Shown here: piece after piece, positions 25,329-33,805 of the stretch
Numbering within the stretch: position 1 is the stretch's first letter
Layout: each line of letters opens with the position of its first letter
NCBI GenBank assembly: GCA_963737625.1
Contig: CAVTTK010000002.1
Coordinates: 1,674,001-1,738,000, forward strand
Length of the DNA stretch: 64,000 bases
From: Bog-756 sp963737625
Lineage (GTDB): Bacteria > Actinomycetota > Acidimicrobiia > Acidimicrobiales > RAAP-2
Direction of reading: 5' to 3'
Notes under the pieces: model-generated
Database searches by the model: none
The model's input: the letters and a program-made list of their open reading frames with translations, nothing else
What the model was told of the DNA's origin: nothing
Translations under genes and position numbers: made by a program

Positions 25329-25823
25329 ATGTCCGTTGCCATCATCATGGGAAGTTCATCCGATGCGTCGATCATGGACGACGCCGTCCAGACCATGCGC
25401 TCATTCGACGTGCCGGTCCAGGTCCGAGTGCTCTCGGCCCACCGGACACCCGATGCCACCATGGAGTTCGCCCGAGGGGCGGCCGGCGCCGGTATCAAGG
25501 TCATCATCGCCGCCGCCGGTGGGGCCGCACACCTCGCCGGAGTGGTGGCCGCCGCCACCCCGCTGCCCGTGGTGGGGGTGCCCATCGCTCTAGCCAACCT
25601 GGGCGGGCTCGACTCGCTCCTGGCCATGGTCCAGATGCCCAAGGGAATCCCCGTGGCCACCGTGGCCGTCAACGGGGCCCGCAATGCCGCACTTCTGGCC
25701 ATCCGGATCATGGCCCTGTCCGACGAACGCCTGGCCGCCGAGCTGGACCGTTTCGTGCTCGACCTGGCCGATCAGGTCCGGGACATGGATGCCGAGATCG
25801 TGGCCCGCTACCCGATGGACTGA
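25329..25823 (+). CDS. purE: N5-carboxyaminoimidazole ribonucleotide mutase
   Basis: This is 164 residues from ATG 25329 (MSVAIIMGSSSD), the usual class I PurE length. The substrate loops GSSSD, SAHRTPD and AGGAAHLAGV are intact, with the catalytic histidine in SAHRTP. It catalyses N5-CAIR to CAIR in purine biosynthesis, normally as an octamer. An upstream in-frame GTG-type start would add a non-conserved 23-residue leader and is not used. Its usual partner purK is not within the window. Confidence 0.95.
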   Translation: MSVAIIMGSSSDASIMDDAVQTMRSFDVPVQVRVLSAHRTPDATMEFARGAAGAGIKVIIAAAGGAAHLAGVVAAATPLPVVGVPIALANLGGLDSLLAMVQMPKGIPVATVAVNGARNAALLAIRIMALSDERLAAELDRFVLDLADQVRDMDAEIVARYPMD

Positions 25824-25853
25824 ATCTCGGTCGAGCCCCGCGACCCGGCCGGG

Positions 25854-26858
25854 TCAGCGTGGTGGATCCGCGTGCTTCCACGGCGGAGCCAGTCCGGCTA
25901 CCGCCTCCTCCAGCGACACCCCGATCGGGATGACCGCCATCACCGGGATGGTCACGCCGTTGGCCACGTAGCGGCCGATGTGCTCGCGGCACTCGTCATA
26001 GGATCCGTGCACCACCAGGGCATCGACCACGTCGTCGGAGATGGCGGACAGCGCTCCCTTGCGGTCACCGGCCTGCCATGCCTCCCACATGGGCTCGAGC
26101 TCGGGCCCGCGTCCCAACCAGCGGTGGAAGGCGGCGTACACGCCGACGTTGAGGTAGGCGGCGATCATCCGGCGCCCGACGGCCCGGACGGTGTCGGCGT
26201 CCTCGGAGGGGCAGACGAAGATCCGGGCCGCCACCGGAACGTCTGCCTGCAGCTCCGGAACGACGGTGGCCACGTCTCCGGCCGACAGCCAGTTGATGAT
26301 GACTCCGTCGGCCTCTCGGCCGGCCAGGCGGAGCATCCCCGGGCGGAGCGCGGCCAGGAAGATCGGTGGCGGGTGCTCGACGGGACGGGCCAGCCGGAAC
26401 CCCCTCACCCTGAAGGTTTCGTACTGGTGGTCGACCTTCTCGCCGGCCAGAGCCGCTCGGAGGAAGCGGATGGTGTCCCGGACCCGCTTGTAAGGCTCGT
26501 CGAACTCGATGTCGTTCCACCGGCTCACGATGACGTCCGACGAAGTCCCGATACCCACGGTGAACCGGCCCGGAGCGGCCTCGGCCATGGCAGCCACACT
26601 TTGGGCCAGCAGGCCCGGACCGCGGGTGTAGGCGGGGAGGATGGCCACGCCCAGCTGCAGTGCCGGTGTCCACGCCGCCGCCAGCGCCAGTGGGGTCAGT
26701 CCGTCGGCACCGTCGGTCTCCGCCGACCACACATCGGTGTAGCCGAGTCGGACCAACTCCTCGTACCACCTGCGATGATCAGCCAGCGTAACGCCGTCGA
26801 AGGGCACGGTGATCCCGTACCTGGGCCCGGTCGTCAGGACAGTCGGATCGTCAGCCAT
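25854..26858 (-). CDS. Luciferase-like (LLM class) F420-dependent oxidoreductase
   Basis: This is 334 residues starting at MADDPTVLTTGP; a longer in-frame extension to 27182 runs through the small gene on the other strand and is rejected. LLM-superfamily features are FDGVTLADHRRWYEELVRLG, GRFTVGIGTSSDVIV and LAALRPGMLRLAGREADGVI. It is a different branch from the one at 24.2 kb. It probably uses F420. Substrate unknown. It is divergent from the small gene at 26895, with a 36-base spacer. Confidence 0.85.
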   Translation of the reverse strand: MADDPTVLTTGPRYGITVPFDGVTLADHRRWYEELVRLGYTDVWSAETDGADGLTPLALAAAWTPALQLGVAILPAYTRGPGLLAQSVAAMAEAAPGRFTVGIGTSSDVIVSRWNDIEFDEPYKRVRDTIRFLRAALAGEKVDHQYETFRVRGFRLARPVEHPPPIFLAALRPGMLRLAGREADGVIINWLSAGDVATVVPELQADVPVAARIFVCPSEDADTVRAVGRRMIAAYLNVGVYAAFHRWLGRGPELEPMWEAWQAGDRKGALSAISDDVVDALVVHGSYDECREHIGRYVANGVTIPVMAVIPIGVSLEEAVAGLAPPWKHADPPR

Positions 26859-26894
26859 GGGCACAGTGATACACCCTCCGGGCATGCTGCACCC

Positions 26895-27155
26895 ATGACC
26901 ACCGCACCCCGAAGTCATCAGCCCCAGCTCCCCCTCCACCCGTCCGGGAACGAGCGGGCGACCGGGCGCGACGAGGAGTGGCGGCTCGACGACCAGACCC
27001 GCCAGATCGGGAGAAGGGGTGTGGCCCTGGCCAGGGCCCGGCTCGCTGGCCGGGTTACGGCGAGTGCGGGCGGTAGCGGTACCGCGGGTACCTCGACGGG
27101 CGGCCACACCGAGCGCCGGAGCCGCGGTCGGGGACCCACCGGGCGGGCCGCCTGA
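26895..27155 (+). CDS. Small actinobacterial-type protein with a TRQIGRRGVALAR motif
   Basis: This is 86 residues. The central part, EEWRLDDQTRQIGRRGVALA, followed by an Ala/Arg-rich helix, has the look of a small conserved actinobacterial protein, while the flanks are low-complexity. I know of no function for it. It precedes the ChbG-like gene by 19 bases on the same strand, suggesting co-transcription. It occupies a spacer that would otherwise be empty and is in a believable reading frame, but a chance frame cannot be excluded. Confidence 0.5.
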   Translation: MTTAPRSHQPQLPLHPSGNERATGRDEEWRLDDQTRQIGRRGVALARARLAGRVTASAGGSGTAGTSTGGHTERRSRGRGPTGRAA

Positions 27156-27174
27156 CGACTGACGCACTACGGTC

Positions 27175-28014
27175 GTGCCCATGTCGACCGTTGCCGAGCG
27201 CCTCGGTTACCCGTCCGAAGCCAAGCTGCTGATCCTCAACTGTGCCGACCTGGGACTCTGCCATGCCGCCAACGTGGGGGTGTACGACGCGCTGCGTGAG
27301 GGAATCGGCACCAGCGGCACACTGCTCGTCCCCGCTCCGTGGGCCCGAGAGTCGGCGTCCCGGTTCCGCGGAGACGATATCGGCGTCCAGCTGACCCTCA
27401 ACGCCGAGCACGACCGCTATCGGTGGGCACCCATCACCCAGGCACCGTCCCTGCTGGATGGGGACGGAGGGTTCCCACGGACCGTCACCGACGTGTGGGA
27501 CCACGCCGATCTCGACGAAGTGCGACGGGAATGCCGGGCCCAGGTGGAGCGGGCCGTCCTCTGGGGCTTCGACATCAGTCATCTCGACGCCCACCTGGAC
27601 GCCCTCCTGCTGCGTCCCGAATTCTTCGACATCTACCTGGAACTGGCCGTGGACTTCGCCCTCCCCCTTCGCCTCCTCGGGGCCGAGTCGGAGCCCAACG
27701 TGGGCTTCCCCGTGCGCAAACTGGCCGCAGACGAAGGCGTGCTCTTCGCCGACCACTTCGCCGCCGTTCCGCCGACCGGCAACCGGCAGGCCTTCCTCGA
27801 TCTCCTCGGCTCACTCGAGGCCGGAGTGACCGAGGTCAGCCTTCGGCCCGCCATCGACACACCGGAGCTCCGGGCCATCGCCACCGATTGGCGGGCCCGC
27901 GTGGCCGACGAGGTGCTGTTGGTGGCCGACCGTGGACTGGACCAGTCCGTCTCCGAGGCCGGCGTCACCCTGATCGGCTACCGGCCCCTGCGTGAAGCCA
28001 TGCGGCAGGGCTGA
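27175..28014 (+). CDS. ChbG/HpnK-like carbohydrate deacetylase with altered metal motif
   Basis: This is a 279-residue member of the YdjC/ChbG deacetylase family, which removes acetyl groups from chito-oligosaccharides or hopanoid-linked amino sugars. The family begins with NADDFG; here it is NCADLG, keeping only the second aspartate. The later motifs GVQLTLNAE and SHLDAHLDALL keep the expected His/Asp positions. C-terminal EVSLRPAID and the final GYRPLREAM are typical. Whether the altered first motif still binds metal is open. Start GTG 27175 or ATG 27181. Confidence 0.8.
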   Translation: MPMSTVAERLGYPSEAKLLILNCADLGLCHAANVGVYDALREGIGTSGTLLVPAPWARESASRFRGDDIGVQLTLNAEHDRYRWAPITQAPSLLDGDGGFPRTVTDVWDHADLDEVRRECRAQVERAVLWGFDISHLDAHLDALLLRPEFFDIYLELAVDFALPLRLLGAESEPNVGFPVRKLAADEGVLFADHFAAVPPTGNRQAFLDLLGSLEAGVTEVSLRPAIDTPELRAIATDWRARVADEVLLVADRGLDQSVSEAGVTLIGYRPLREAMRQG

Positions 28015-28179
28015 TCCCGCCACCTGATCCGGAACCACCGAGCCCGTCGGAGGGCCACGTCCCTCCCCCACCGGGCGCACCTTGCCTGACGCACCGGGGT
28101 GCCGTGGCGGTGCCGCGTCCGGTATCCCCTCCCGGGGGGAGGGCACCGATATCCTGTTGGGACTTCGAGGGAGTGCGTC

Positions 28180-28953
28180 GTGGCCGAGGGTGACCAGCTG
28201 GAACCACAGGGTGCCGCCCCCGTCGGGCGCCGCCATTCCGACGGCCCCCCACCCCGGACGCTCCGACTCGAGGGCCTGGTGATGCTGGACACGGCCGCCA
28301 CCGAACCGGTGGCCATCGAGGCCATGTTCTTCGCCGACAACGGCGTCGGAGTCATCCACAACCGGGGCGACCGCCCCCGCATCCTGCCCTGGTCGGCGCT
28401 GTCCGCCCACGCCGTCGAGAAGTGGGTCGGAGGCGAGATCCCCGCCCACTGGCTCCTCCCTCATCCCGAAGACGAGGGGCGGGAGCCTTGGGTGGTGGCC
28501 GTGCCCGTCCCTCCACCCCGGCCGTTGCCGCGCGTGGGCGCCGGCGCCCTCATCGGGATACAGACCCCCTATGGCACCTACCGCTTCTTGTACCCGGGAG
28601 GGGATCCTTCCGAACTCTCCCATCGCGTCACGGCGCTGGCCGTCCGTTACCAGGGCCCGAAGGCCGCCTCCACGGTGACCCGGGTGGTGTCCTGGGGTCA
28701 GGACGTCGAGCGGCGCCAGACGGTGCGAACCGCTCCGAAGCCGGCGGGTTGGGTCCGGGTGCAGCCCTATCTGGTGATCGTGCTGGTGGCCGTCCTGGCC
28801 ACGGTGGTCACCCTCATCCTCCTGCAGAGCGCCGGAGCCATCCACCTGCCGCTGCTCGGAGGTTCCGGGGGGTCGGGGACCGGGACCGTCGACTCACTGG
28901 GTCCGGTCAGACCGTTCGGTGCTGGAGCGCCGGTCGTGGCCGTGCCCGGCTGA
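28180..28953 (+). CDS. Hypothetical protein with one C-terminal transmembrane helix
   Basis: This is 257 residues from the GTG at 28180, which follows GGGAG at a good distance. The first 170 residues form a soluble domain with LEGLVMLDTAATEPVAIEAM, WSALSAHAVEKWVGGEIPAH and GIQTPYGTYRFLYPGGD, which may be a beta-rich PH-like domain. A membrane helix (YLVIVLVAVLATVVTLILL) is followed by a short Gly/Ser-rich outside tail. This would be an inner-membrane protein with a cytosolic sensor or adaptor domain. Family unknown. Confidence 0.6.
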   Translation: MAEGDQLEPQGAAPVGRRHSDGPPPRTLRLEGLVMLDTAATEPVAIEAMFFADNGVGVIHNRGDRPRILPWSALSAHAVEKWVGGEIPAHWLLPHPEDEGREPWVVAVPVPPPRPLPRVGAGALIGIQTPYGTYRFLYPGGDPSELSHRVTALAVRYQGPKAASTVTRVVSWGQDVERRQTVRTAPKPAGWVRVQPYLVIVLVAVLATVVTLILLQSAGAIHLPLLGGSGGSGTGTVDSLGPVRPFGAGAPVVAVPG

Positions 28954-28963
28954 CGGGAGTCCG

Positions 28964-29350
28964 CTAGAACTCGGTGATGGCGGCAATCTGGCGCCGGAAC
29001 TCAAGCCGGTCGGGCTGGCGGGCCACCGGCAGGAGGGCCAAGGTCACGGCCATCGAACCGGCGACCTTCATCCGACCCTGCATGAACGCCACGCTGGGAT
29101 CGAGGGCCCCGGTGTGGACGGCGGCGGCATCGCTCCACGACAGGGTCAAGGTGACGTCGGCATCGCTTACCGTGCCCGGGGCGGCCGTTGTCGGCCGACC
29201 GTCCACGAGACCCCAGTAGCAGGACTGGTCCCCGGCGGGACCCCCGGTGATCTGTTCCTGGATCCGGGCGGACAGCCCGGGCCGTTCGGGCAGTGCCGCG
29301 GCCAGGGCCAGCACCTGGTCGAACCACTCGGCCGACAGCCATGTGCTCAC
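28964..29350 (-). CDS. SCP2 sterol-carrier-like domain protein
   Basis: This is 128 residues, essentially one SCP2-type domain: N-terminal helix with SAEWFDQVLALAAALPERPG, central strands with DGRPTTAAPGTVSDADVTLT, and the helical GRMKVAGSMAVTLALLPVA segment that lines the lipid tunnel. SCP2-like proteins bind hydrophobic ligands or serve as thiol-enzyme modules. The GTG start overlaps the TGA stop of the mycothiol conjugate amidase gene (GTGA), so the two are translated together. In actinobacteria SCP2-like folds also occur in mycothiol-dependent isomerases, which makes the pairing notable. Confidence 0.75.
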   Translation of the reverse strand: MSTWLSAEWFDQVLALAAALPERPGLSARIQEQITGGPAGDQSCYWGLVDGRPTTAAPGTVSDADVTLTLSWSDAAAVHTGALDPSVAFMQGRMKVAGSMAVTLALLPVARQPDRLEFRRQIAAITEF

Positions 29351-30273
29351 CCGGCCACGCCGCTCAGGGACGCCGACGGTCGAATGCCCTCGAACAGGTC
29401 GGTCTCCACCGCCCGGTCGGCGTCCGGTCCCTCCGGGCTGGCGATGCTCCCGTCGGGGCCGGTCACGAGGGCCAGCCGGTAGTCGTCGTAGGGATGGATC
29501 GTGCGCATGACCTCGGGTGGCAGCCCGAACCAGAACGGGGAGTTCGGATCCACCTGGGTGGCGTGGGCCAACAGGGCCCGGCTGCGGATGTCGGCGAACT
29601 CGGAGACGTCCACCGAGGTCGTGACCACCGGTGGCTCGATCTCCTCCCAGCGCTTCCGCCACTGGGCATCGAACGGGGACTCCAGGCCGAGCTCCTCGAA
29701 CTTCTCGTGGACCTCCCGGAACCGGGCCACCGAGAACTCGGTGTAGTACAGCTTGCTGGGCCGCCACGGGGCACCGGCCTCCGGGAAGCGATCGGGATCA
29801 CCGGCGGCCCGGAAGGCCAGGACACCGATCTCATGCACCCTGAGGTGGTCGGGATGGGGATACCCCGACTGCTCGTCGCCGTAGACCACCATCACCTGGG
29901 GCCGGGCCCGGCGCACGATGGCCACCAGCCGCTCCACCGCCTCGTCCTGGGGGGCCTGGGCGAAGCTGGCCGGGTTGGCATTGGCCTCCGACCCGGCCAT
30001 CCCCGAGTCGCGGTAGCCCAGCATGACGACTTCGTCGTACCCGATCACCCGGGCGGCCTCGGCCAACTCCTGGCGTCGGATATCGGCCAGTCGGGCGTGG
30101 ACCTCGGGCGTGTCCAGAGCCGGGTTGAGGACCTCGCCCTCCTCGCCCCCGGTGCAGCAGACCAGCACGGTGTGGACACCCTGGGCGTGGTAGAGGGCCA
30201 CCGAGCCGGCCCCTTTGGAGGACTCGTCGTCGGGATGGGCGTGGACGGACAGCAGACAGAGCGGATCAGGCAC
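29347..30273 (-). CDS. mca: Mycothiol S-conjugate amidase
   Basis: This is 308 residues, normal for Mca. It begins LCLLSVHAHPDDESSKGAG, has CTGGEEGEVLNPALDTPEV, GYRDSGMAGSEAN and GYPHPDHLRVHEIGV, and includes the long insertion around KLYYTEFSVARF, all typical of Mca rather than MshB. It cleaves mycothiol-toxin adducts into glucosaminyl inositol and a mercapturic acid for export. Zinc ligands are the two histidines and an aspartate of the two HPD motifs. GTG at 30273 is the preferred start (30282 is possible). It is divergent from pspA and coupled to the SCP2-like gene. Confidence 0.9.
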   Translation of the reverse strand: MPDPLCLLSVHAHPDDESSKGAGSVALYHAQGVHTVLVCCTGGEEGEVLNPALDTPEVHARLADIRRQELAEAARVIGYDEVVMLGYRDSGMAGSEANANPASFAQAPQDEAVERLVAIVRRARPQVMVVYGDEQSGYPHPDHLRVHEIGVLAFRAAGDPDRFPEAGAPWRPSKLYYTEFSVARFREVHEKFEELGLESPFDAQWRKRWEEIEPPVVTTSVDVSEFADIRSRALLAHATQVDPNSPFWFGLPPEVMRTIHPYDDYRLALVTGPDGSIASPEGPDADRAVETDLFEGIRPSASLSGVAG

Positions 30274-30339
30274 GCCGATCACGCTACCGGGCAGGGAAGC
30301 CCTAAGCTTCACCCGAGAGACGAGGAAGGATCCACCACT

Positions 30340-31101
30340 ATGGGCGTGATGAAGCGCATGTCTGGGATTCTCCAGGCCAAGACCAACAAACTGCTCGACA
30401 AGGCGGAGGACCCGAGGGAGTCGCTGGACCTCTCCTATCAGAAGCAGCTGGAGAGCCTCCAGAAGGTCCGGCGCAGCGTGGCTGACGTCACGACGGCCAA
30501 GAAGCGGATCGAGCTCCAGGCCACCCAGCTGCAGGGCCAGGCCGACAAGTTGCAGAATCAGGCCAAGGCGGCCCTCAGCCAGGGCAACGAGGACCTGGCG
30601 CGCGAGGCCCTGGCCCGTCGGGCGGCGTTGGCCGAGCAGCTCAACGACCTGAAGACCCAGCACGACCAGGTCTCCGCCCAGGAGCAGAAGCTGATCGACA
30701 CGGCCCAGAAGCTGCAGACCCAGGTGGACTCCTTCCGCACCAAGAAGGAAACGATGAAGGCCACCTACACCGCTGCCGAGGCCCAGACCAAGATCGGCGA
30801 GGCCGTGTCGGGGATCTCGGAGTCGATGAGCGATGCCGGCATGTCGATGCAGCGGGCCCAGGACAAGATCGACGGCATGCAGGCCCGGGCCGGCGCCATG
30901 GACGAACTCCTGGCCTCGGGGGCCCTCACCGACCTCACCAATCCCGTGGACGACATCCAGGCGCAGCTGGACAAGGCCGGCACCACCTCCCAGGTCGACG
31001 CCGAGCTGGCCGCGCTCAAGGCCGAAATCGGCACGGGGACCCCACCGGCACCCGAGCTCGGGGCGGCGGAGCCCACGGCAGCCCACGAGGAGTCGTCGTG
31101 A
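30340..31101 (+). CDS. pspA: PspA/IM30 family envelope-stress protein
   Basis: This is 253 residues with long coiled-coil helices: a basic amphipathic N-terminus (MGVMKRMSGILQAKTNKLLD), then heptad-rich sequence (SYQKQLESLQKVRRSVADVT, LQGQADKLQNQAKAALSQGN) and a Pro/Ala-rich tail. PspA polymers bind and stabilise damaged inner membrane. RBS GAGGAAGGA lies just upstream. The last codons overlap the GTG of the next gene, so pspA and pspAA are co-translated. Confidence 0.9.
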   Translation: MGVMKRMSGILQAKTNKLLDKAEDPRESLDLSYQKQLESLQKVRRSVADVTTAKKRIELQATQLQGQADKLQNQAKAALSQGNEDLAREALARRAALAEQLNDLKTQHDQVSAQEQKLIDTAQKLQTQVDSFRTKKETMKATYTAAEAQTKIGEAVSGISESMSDAGMSMQRAQDKIDGMQARAGAMDELLASGALTDLTNPVDDIQAQLDKAGTTSQVDAELAALKAEIGTGTPPAPELGAAEPTAAHEESS

Positions 31102-31388
31102 TCGTCCGCATCCTGGGTGAGGGCCAGTACACGGTGCCCGACGACCAACGGGCCACTCTGGCCAAGCTGGACGACGCCATCGCCGATGCCGTCGACCACG
31201 GCGACGAGGAGCGGTTCGGTGAGGCCCTGGCCGCCCTCACGGCCGAGGTGCGCTCCTCGGGTGAGGCCCTGGCCGACGATGCCTTCGCCCCCTCCGACCT
31301 GGTGGTGCCCTTCGCCGATGCCACGCTCGAGGAGACCAAGTCACTGTTGGCGGATCACGGCGAGAGCGCGGGATCCGACGACCGCTGA
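31098..31388 (+). CDS. pspAA: PspA-associated protein PspAA
   Basis: This is 96 residues with the PspAA-domain opening MIVRILGEGQYTV, then a helical, acidic remainder with LDDAIADAVDHGDEERFGEA. The domain is known chiefly as a companion of PspA in actinobacteria and other phyla and is thought to regulate PspA assembly. It overlaps pspA and is followed ten bases later by the M48 peptidase. Confidence 0.85.
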   Translation: MIVRILGEGQYTVPDDQRATLAKLDDAIADAVDHGDEERFGEALAALTAEVRSSGEALADDAFAPSDLVVPFADATLEETKSLLADHGESAGSDDR

Positions 31389-31398
31389 GGTCCAGCTG

Positions 31399-32337
31399 AT
31401 GAGCACCGCACGCAACATCCCCAACGACCACGGACTGTCCCTCCGTATGTTCTTCACCGGCCTGATGCTGGTCCTGTTGTACGGGGCGGTGATCGGGCTC
31501 CTGATCGCCTTCGGCATCTCCTATGCCGTGGTGCTGGTGTTCGCCGCCATCATCCTGTTCGTCCAGTACTGGTTCTCCGACAAGATCGCCCTGTTCGGGA
31601 TGCACGGCCACATCGTCACCCCCGAGCAGGCTCCCCAGCTCCACGGCGTCATCGACCGCCTGTGCGCCCTGGCCGACATGAAGAAGCCCCGGGTGGCCCT
31701 GGCCGACACCGACGTGCCCAACGCCTTCGCCACCGGCCGCAGTCCGAACAGTGCGGTGGTGTGCGCCACGACAGGGCTCATGCGGCGCCTCGACGAGTCC
31801 GAGTTGGAGGCCGTCCTGGCCCACGAACTCAGCCACGTGGCCCACCGGGACGTCGCCGTGATGACCATCGCCAGTTTCCTGGGCATGGTGGCCGGCATGA
31901 TCACCCGCATCATGCTCTGGACCGGGCTCATGGGCGGCTTCGGCGGGGGGAACCGCAACAACAATCAAGGGGGCGGGGACAACGCCGCCCTGGTCGAACT
32001 GGCCGTGCTGGTGGTGTCGGTGGTGGTCTACGCCATCAGCTTCCTGTTGACCATGGCCCTGTCCCGCTACCGCGAACTGGCCGCTGACCGGTCGGGTGCC
32101 CTCCTGACCGGGCGACCCTCGGCCCTGGCCTCGGCCCTGGTCAAGGTGACCGGCGAGATGTCCCGGATCCCCACGCGGGACCTGCGCTCAGCGGAGAGCT
32201 TCAACGCCTTCTACTTCACGCCGGCCATCGCCAAGAACGGCGTCAGTCTCTCCACCTTGTTCTCCACCCATCCCAGTCTCGACCAGCGCCTGGCCCAACT
32301 GTCCAAGATCGAAGCCGAGTTGGGCCGTCCGTCGTGA
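31399..32337 (+). CDS. htpX: M48 family membrane metalloprotease HtpX
   Basis: This is 312 residues. Two membrane helices precede the protease domain (MFFTGLMLVLLYGAVIGLLI and a following hydrophobic stretch); two more follow the active site. The zinc motif is HELSH (VLAHELSHVAHRD) with the third ligand in the glutamate of SRYRELAADR. STHPSLDQRLAQL is near the C-terminus. HtpX degrades misfolded membrane proteins. A Gly/Asn-rich loop (GGGNRNNNQGGGD) lies between the helices. Confidence 0.93.
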   Translation: MSTARNIPNDHGLSLRMFFTGLMLVLLYGAVIGLLIAFGISYAVVLVFAAIILFVQYWFSDKIALFGMHGHIVTPEQAPQLHGVIDRLCALADMKKPRVALADTDVPNAFATGRSPNSAVVCATTGLMRRLDESELEAVLAHELSHVAHRDVAVMTIASFLGMVAGMITRIMLWTGLMGGFGGGNRNNNQGGGDNAALVELAVLVVSVVVYAISFLLTMALSRYRELAADRSGALLTGRPSALASALVKVTGEMSRIPTRDLRSAESFNAFYFTPAIAKNGVSLSTLFSTHPSLDQRLAQLSKIEAELGRPS

Positions 32338-32374
32338 ACCGATCGGGACCGGTCCGGCCCGTCGGTGCACGCTG

Positions 32375-33007
32375 ATGGGCCTGTTTAGCTCCATCATGGG
32401 GAAGACCAAGCCCGTCCAGGCCAACCTGGACGAGATGTTCGCCCTGCCATCCGCCTCCATCACCCTGCAGAGCGCAGCCGGCATGTCCTGCTCCGGACAT
32501 GCCGGCGTGTGCTTCAAGCCGCCGAGCGGCCAGGGGTTCGAGGAGATGCAGGCCGAGGTGGTGTCGCTCCTGTCCATGGACGGGACCGGTGGACTGCACC
32601 AGGAGAAAGACAGCTTCGGCTATCAGTGGCTGGTGGTCGAGGACACCGATATCGAACAGCTGGTGACGCGGATCCACCTGGTCAACTCCTCCCTGTCCGA
32701 CTCGGGGTGGGGACCCCAGCTCCTGTGCTCGGTGTTCGGCCTGGCCGACCTGCCCGGCGATGCTGCTGCCGACGCCGATTCACCGGCCCTGGTGGAGACG
32801 GCAGCCGGGCCGGGACAGCTGCTCCCTTCCACCGGGTACCTGGTCTACCTGTTCAAGCGAGGCACCTTCTATCCGTTCGTGCCCCAGGGCAAGGAGCATC
32901 GGGACACCGAGCAGGAGTTGAAGCTGAGGAGCCTGGTGGCCGACGATCTCACCGTCGAGACCGACCTCGACCGCTGGTTCCCGCTGTGGGATCTCCCGGT
33001 CGGGTGA
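32375..33007 (+). CDS. pspAB: PspA-associated protein PspAB
   Basis: This is 210 residues matching the PspAB family: MGLFSSIMGKTKPVQANLDE at the start, then SMDGTGGLHQEKDSFGYQWL, DTDIEQLVTRIHLVNSSL and the C-terminal GYLVYLFKRGTFYPFVP plus EQELKLRSLV. It is the last gene of the pspA-pspAA-htpX-pspAB order. Its biochemical role is not established, but its regular place next to PspA and HtpX suggests a part in sensing or repairing membrane damage. Confidence 0.85.
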   Translation: MGLFSSIMGKTKPVQANLDEMFALPSASITLQSAAGMSCSGHAGVCFKPPSGQGFEEMQAEVVSLLSMDGTGGLHQEKDSFGYQWLVVEDTDIEQLVTRIHLVNSSLSDSGWGPQLLCSVFGLADLPGDAAADADSPALVETAAGPGQLLPSTGYLVYLFKRGTFYPFVPQGKEHRDTEQELKLRSLVADDLTVETDLDRWFPLWDLPVG

Positions 33008-33040
33008 CCGAAGCCCGCGCCAGCCACCCCCGCTGATCCC

Positions 33041-33454
33041 GTGGAGCTTTGGGTCCGACCCGAGAGGCTGGCCGTGTGCCGGCTGGCCGACGGGGCACCC
33101 TGGCCCCCGACGCCCGGGGACGGGTCCCTCTTCTCTGCCACATCGGCCGGCGAGCGCACGGCTGAGTCATCCGGAACTGGGACCCCCGGCCGGCGGTCCC
33201 TGGTGTGCCGGGCGGATCTGGCTCCCGTGGGGATCCCCGTCGAGCCCGGGTGGCGGGCCCTCACCGTGGCCGGCCCGTTGGACTTCGCCCTGGTGGGCGT
33301 GGTGGCCGACCTCACGGCTCCGCTGGCTGGTGCCGGGATCAGCGTCTTCATCCTGTCGACCTACGACACCGACCACATCCTGGTGCGGGCCGACTCCCTC
33401 GATCGGGCGGTGGCCACCCTGACCGCCGCCGGACACCACGTCGCTCCGGCGTGA
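33041..33454 (+). CDS. ACT domain-containing protein
   Basis: This is 137 residues with a C-terminal ACT domain of the CASTOR type: GPLDFALVGVVADLTAPLAG and AGISVFILSTYDTDHILV, ending in AGHHV. The N-terminal half holds an arginine- and proline-rich linker. ACT modules bind amino acids and regulate metabolic enzymes. GTG start at 33041. It follows the Psp cassette on the same strand after 33 bases; a functional link is not evident. Confidence 0.8.
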   Translation: MELWVRPERLAVCRLADGAPWPPTPGDGSLFSATSAGERTAESSGTGTPGRRSLVCRADLAPVGIPVEPGWRALTVAGPLDFALVGVVADLTAPLAGAGISVFILSTYDTDHILVRADSLDRAVATLTAAGHHVAPA

Positions 33455-33517
33455 GCGCCGCCTGCCGGGTCGGAGAGGCCGAACGCTCGATGGGGCCCGA
33501 TCGACCGGCCGGGGCCG

Positions 33518-33805
33518 CTACAACCGGTCGATGGCCCGGGCCAGGTCCAGGTCGGCCTGGGTGATGCCGTCCGAGTCGTGGGTCATCAGGGCCAAGGTGA
33601 CCCGGTCGTAGCGGATGTCGATGTCGGGATGGTGGTTGGCCTGCTCGGCCAGATCCCCGACCTGGCCCACGAAGGCCAGCGCCGCCACGAAGTCGTCGCA
33701 CACCACGGTCTTGATCAGCTTGCCGGCGATGAGATGCCACGCCGGACCATCGGCGGCCGACAGTGCGGCGATGACATCGGCCTCGGCCAGGACGGGACGA
33801 GCCAC
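33518..33805 (-). CDS. Pterin-4a-carbinolamine dehydratase
   Basis: This is 95 residues, the typical length of PCD/DCoH proteins. The active-site histidines lie in ANHHPDIDIRYDRV, and the downstream THDSDGITQADLDLA is also diagnostic. The enzyme dehydrates 4a-hydroxytetrahydropterin; in bacteria it can also serve other functions. The GTG start at 33805 abuts the TAG of the P450 gene directly, so the two are almost certainly one transcript. No aromatic-acid hydroxylase gene is nearby. Confidence 0.9.
   Translation of the reverse strand: MARPVLAEADVIAALSAADGPAWHLIAGKLIKTVVCDDFVAALAFVGQVGDLAEQANHHPDIDIRYDRVTLALMTHDSDGITQADLDLARAIDRL

Noticed and set aside
29293..30339. Upstream extension of the pspA frame
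   Set aside because: It runs antisense through mca; the ATG at 30340 has a strong ribosome binding site and starts the family sequence.
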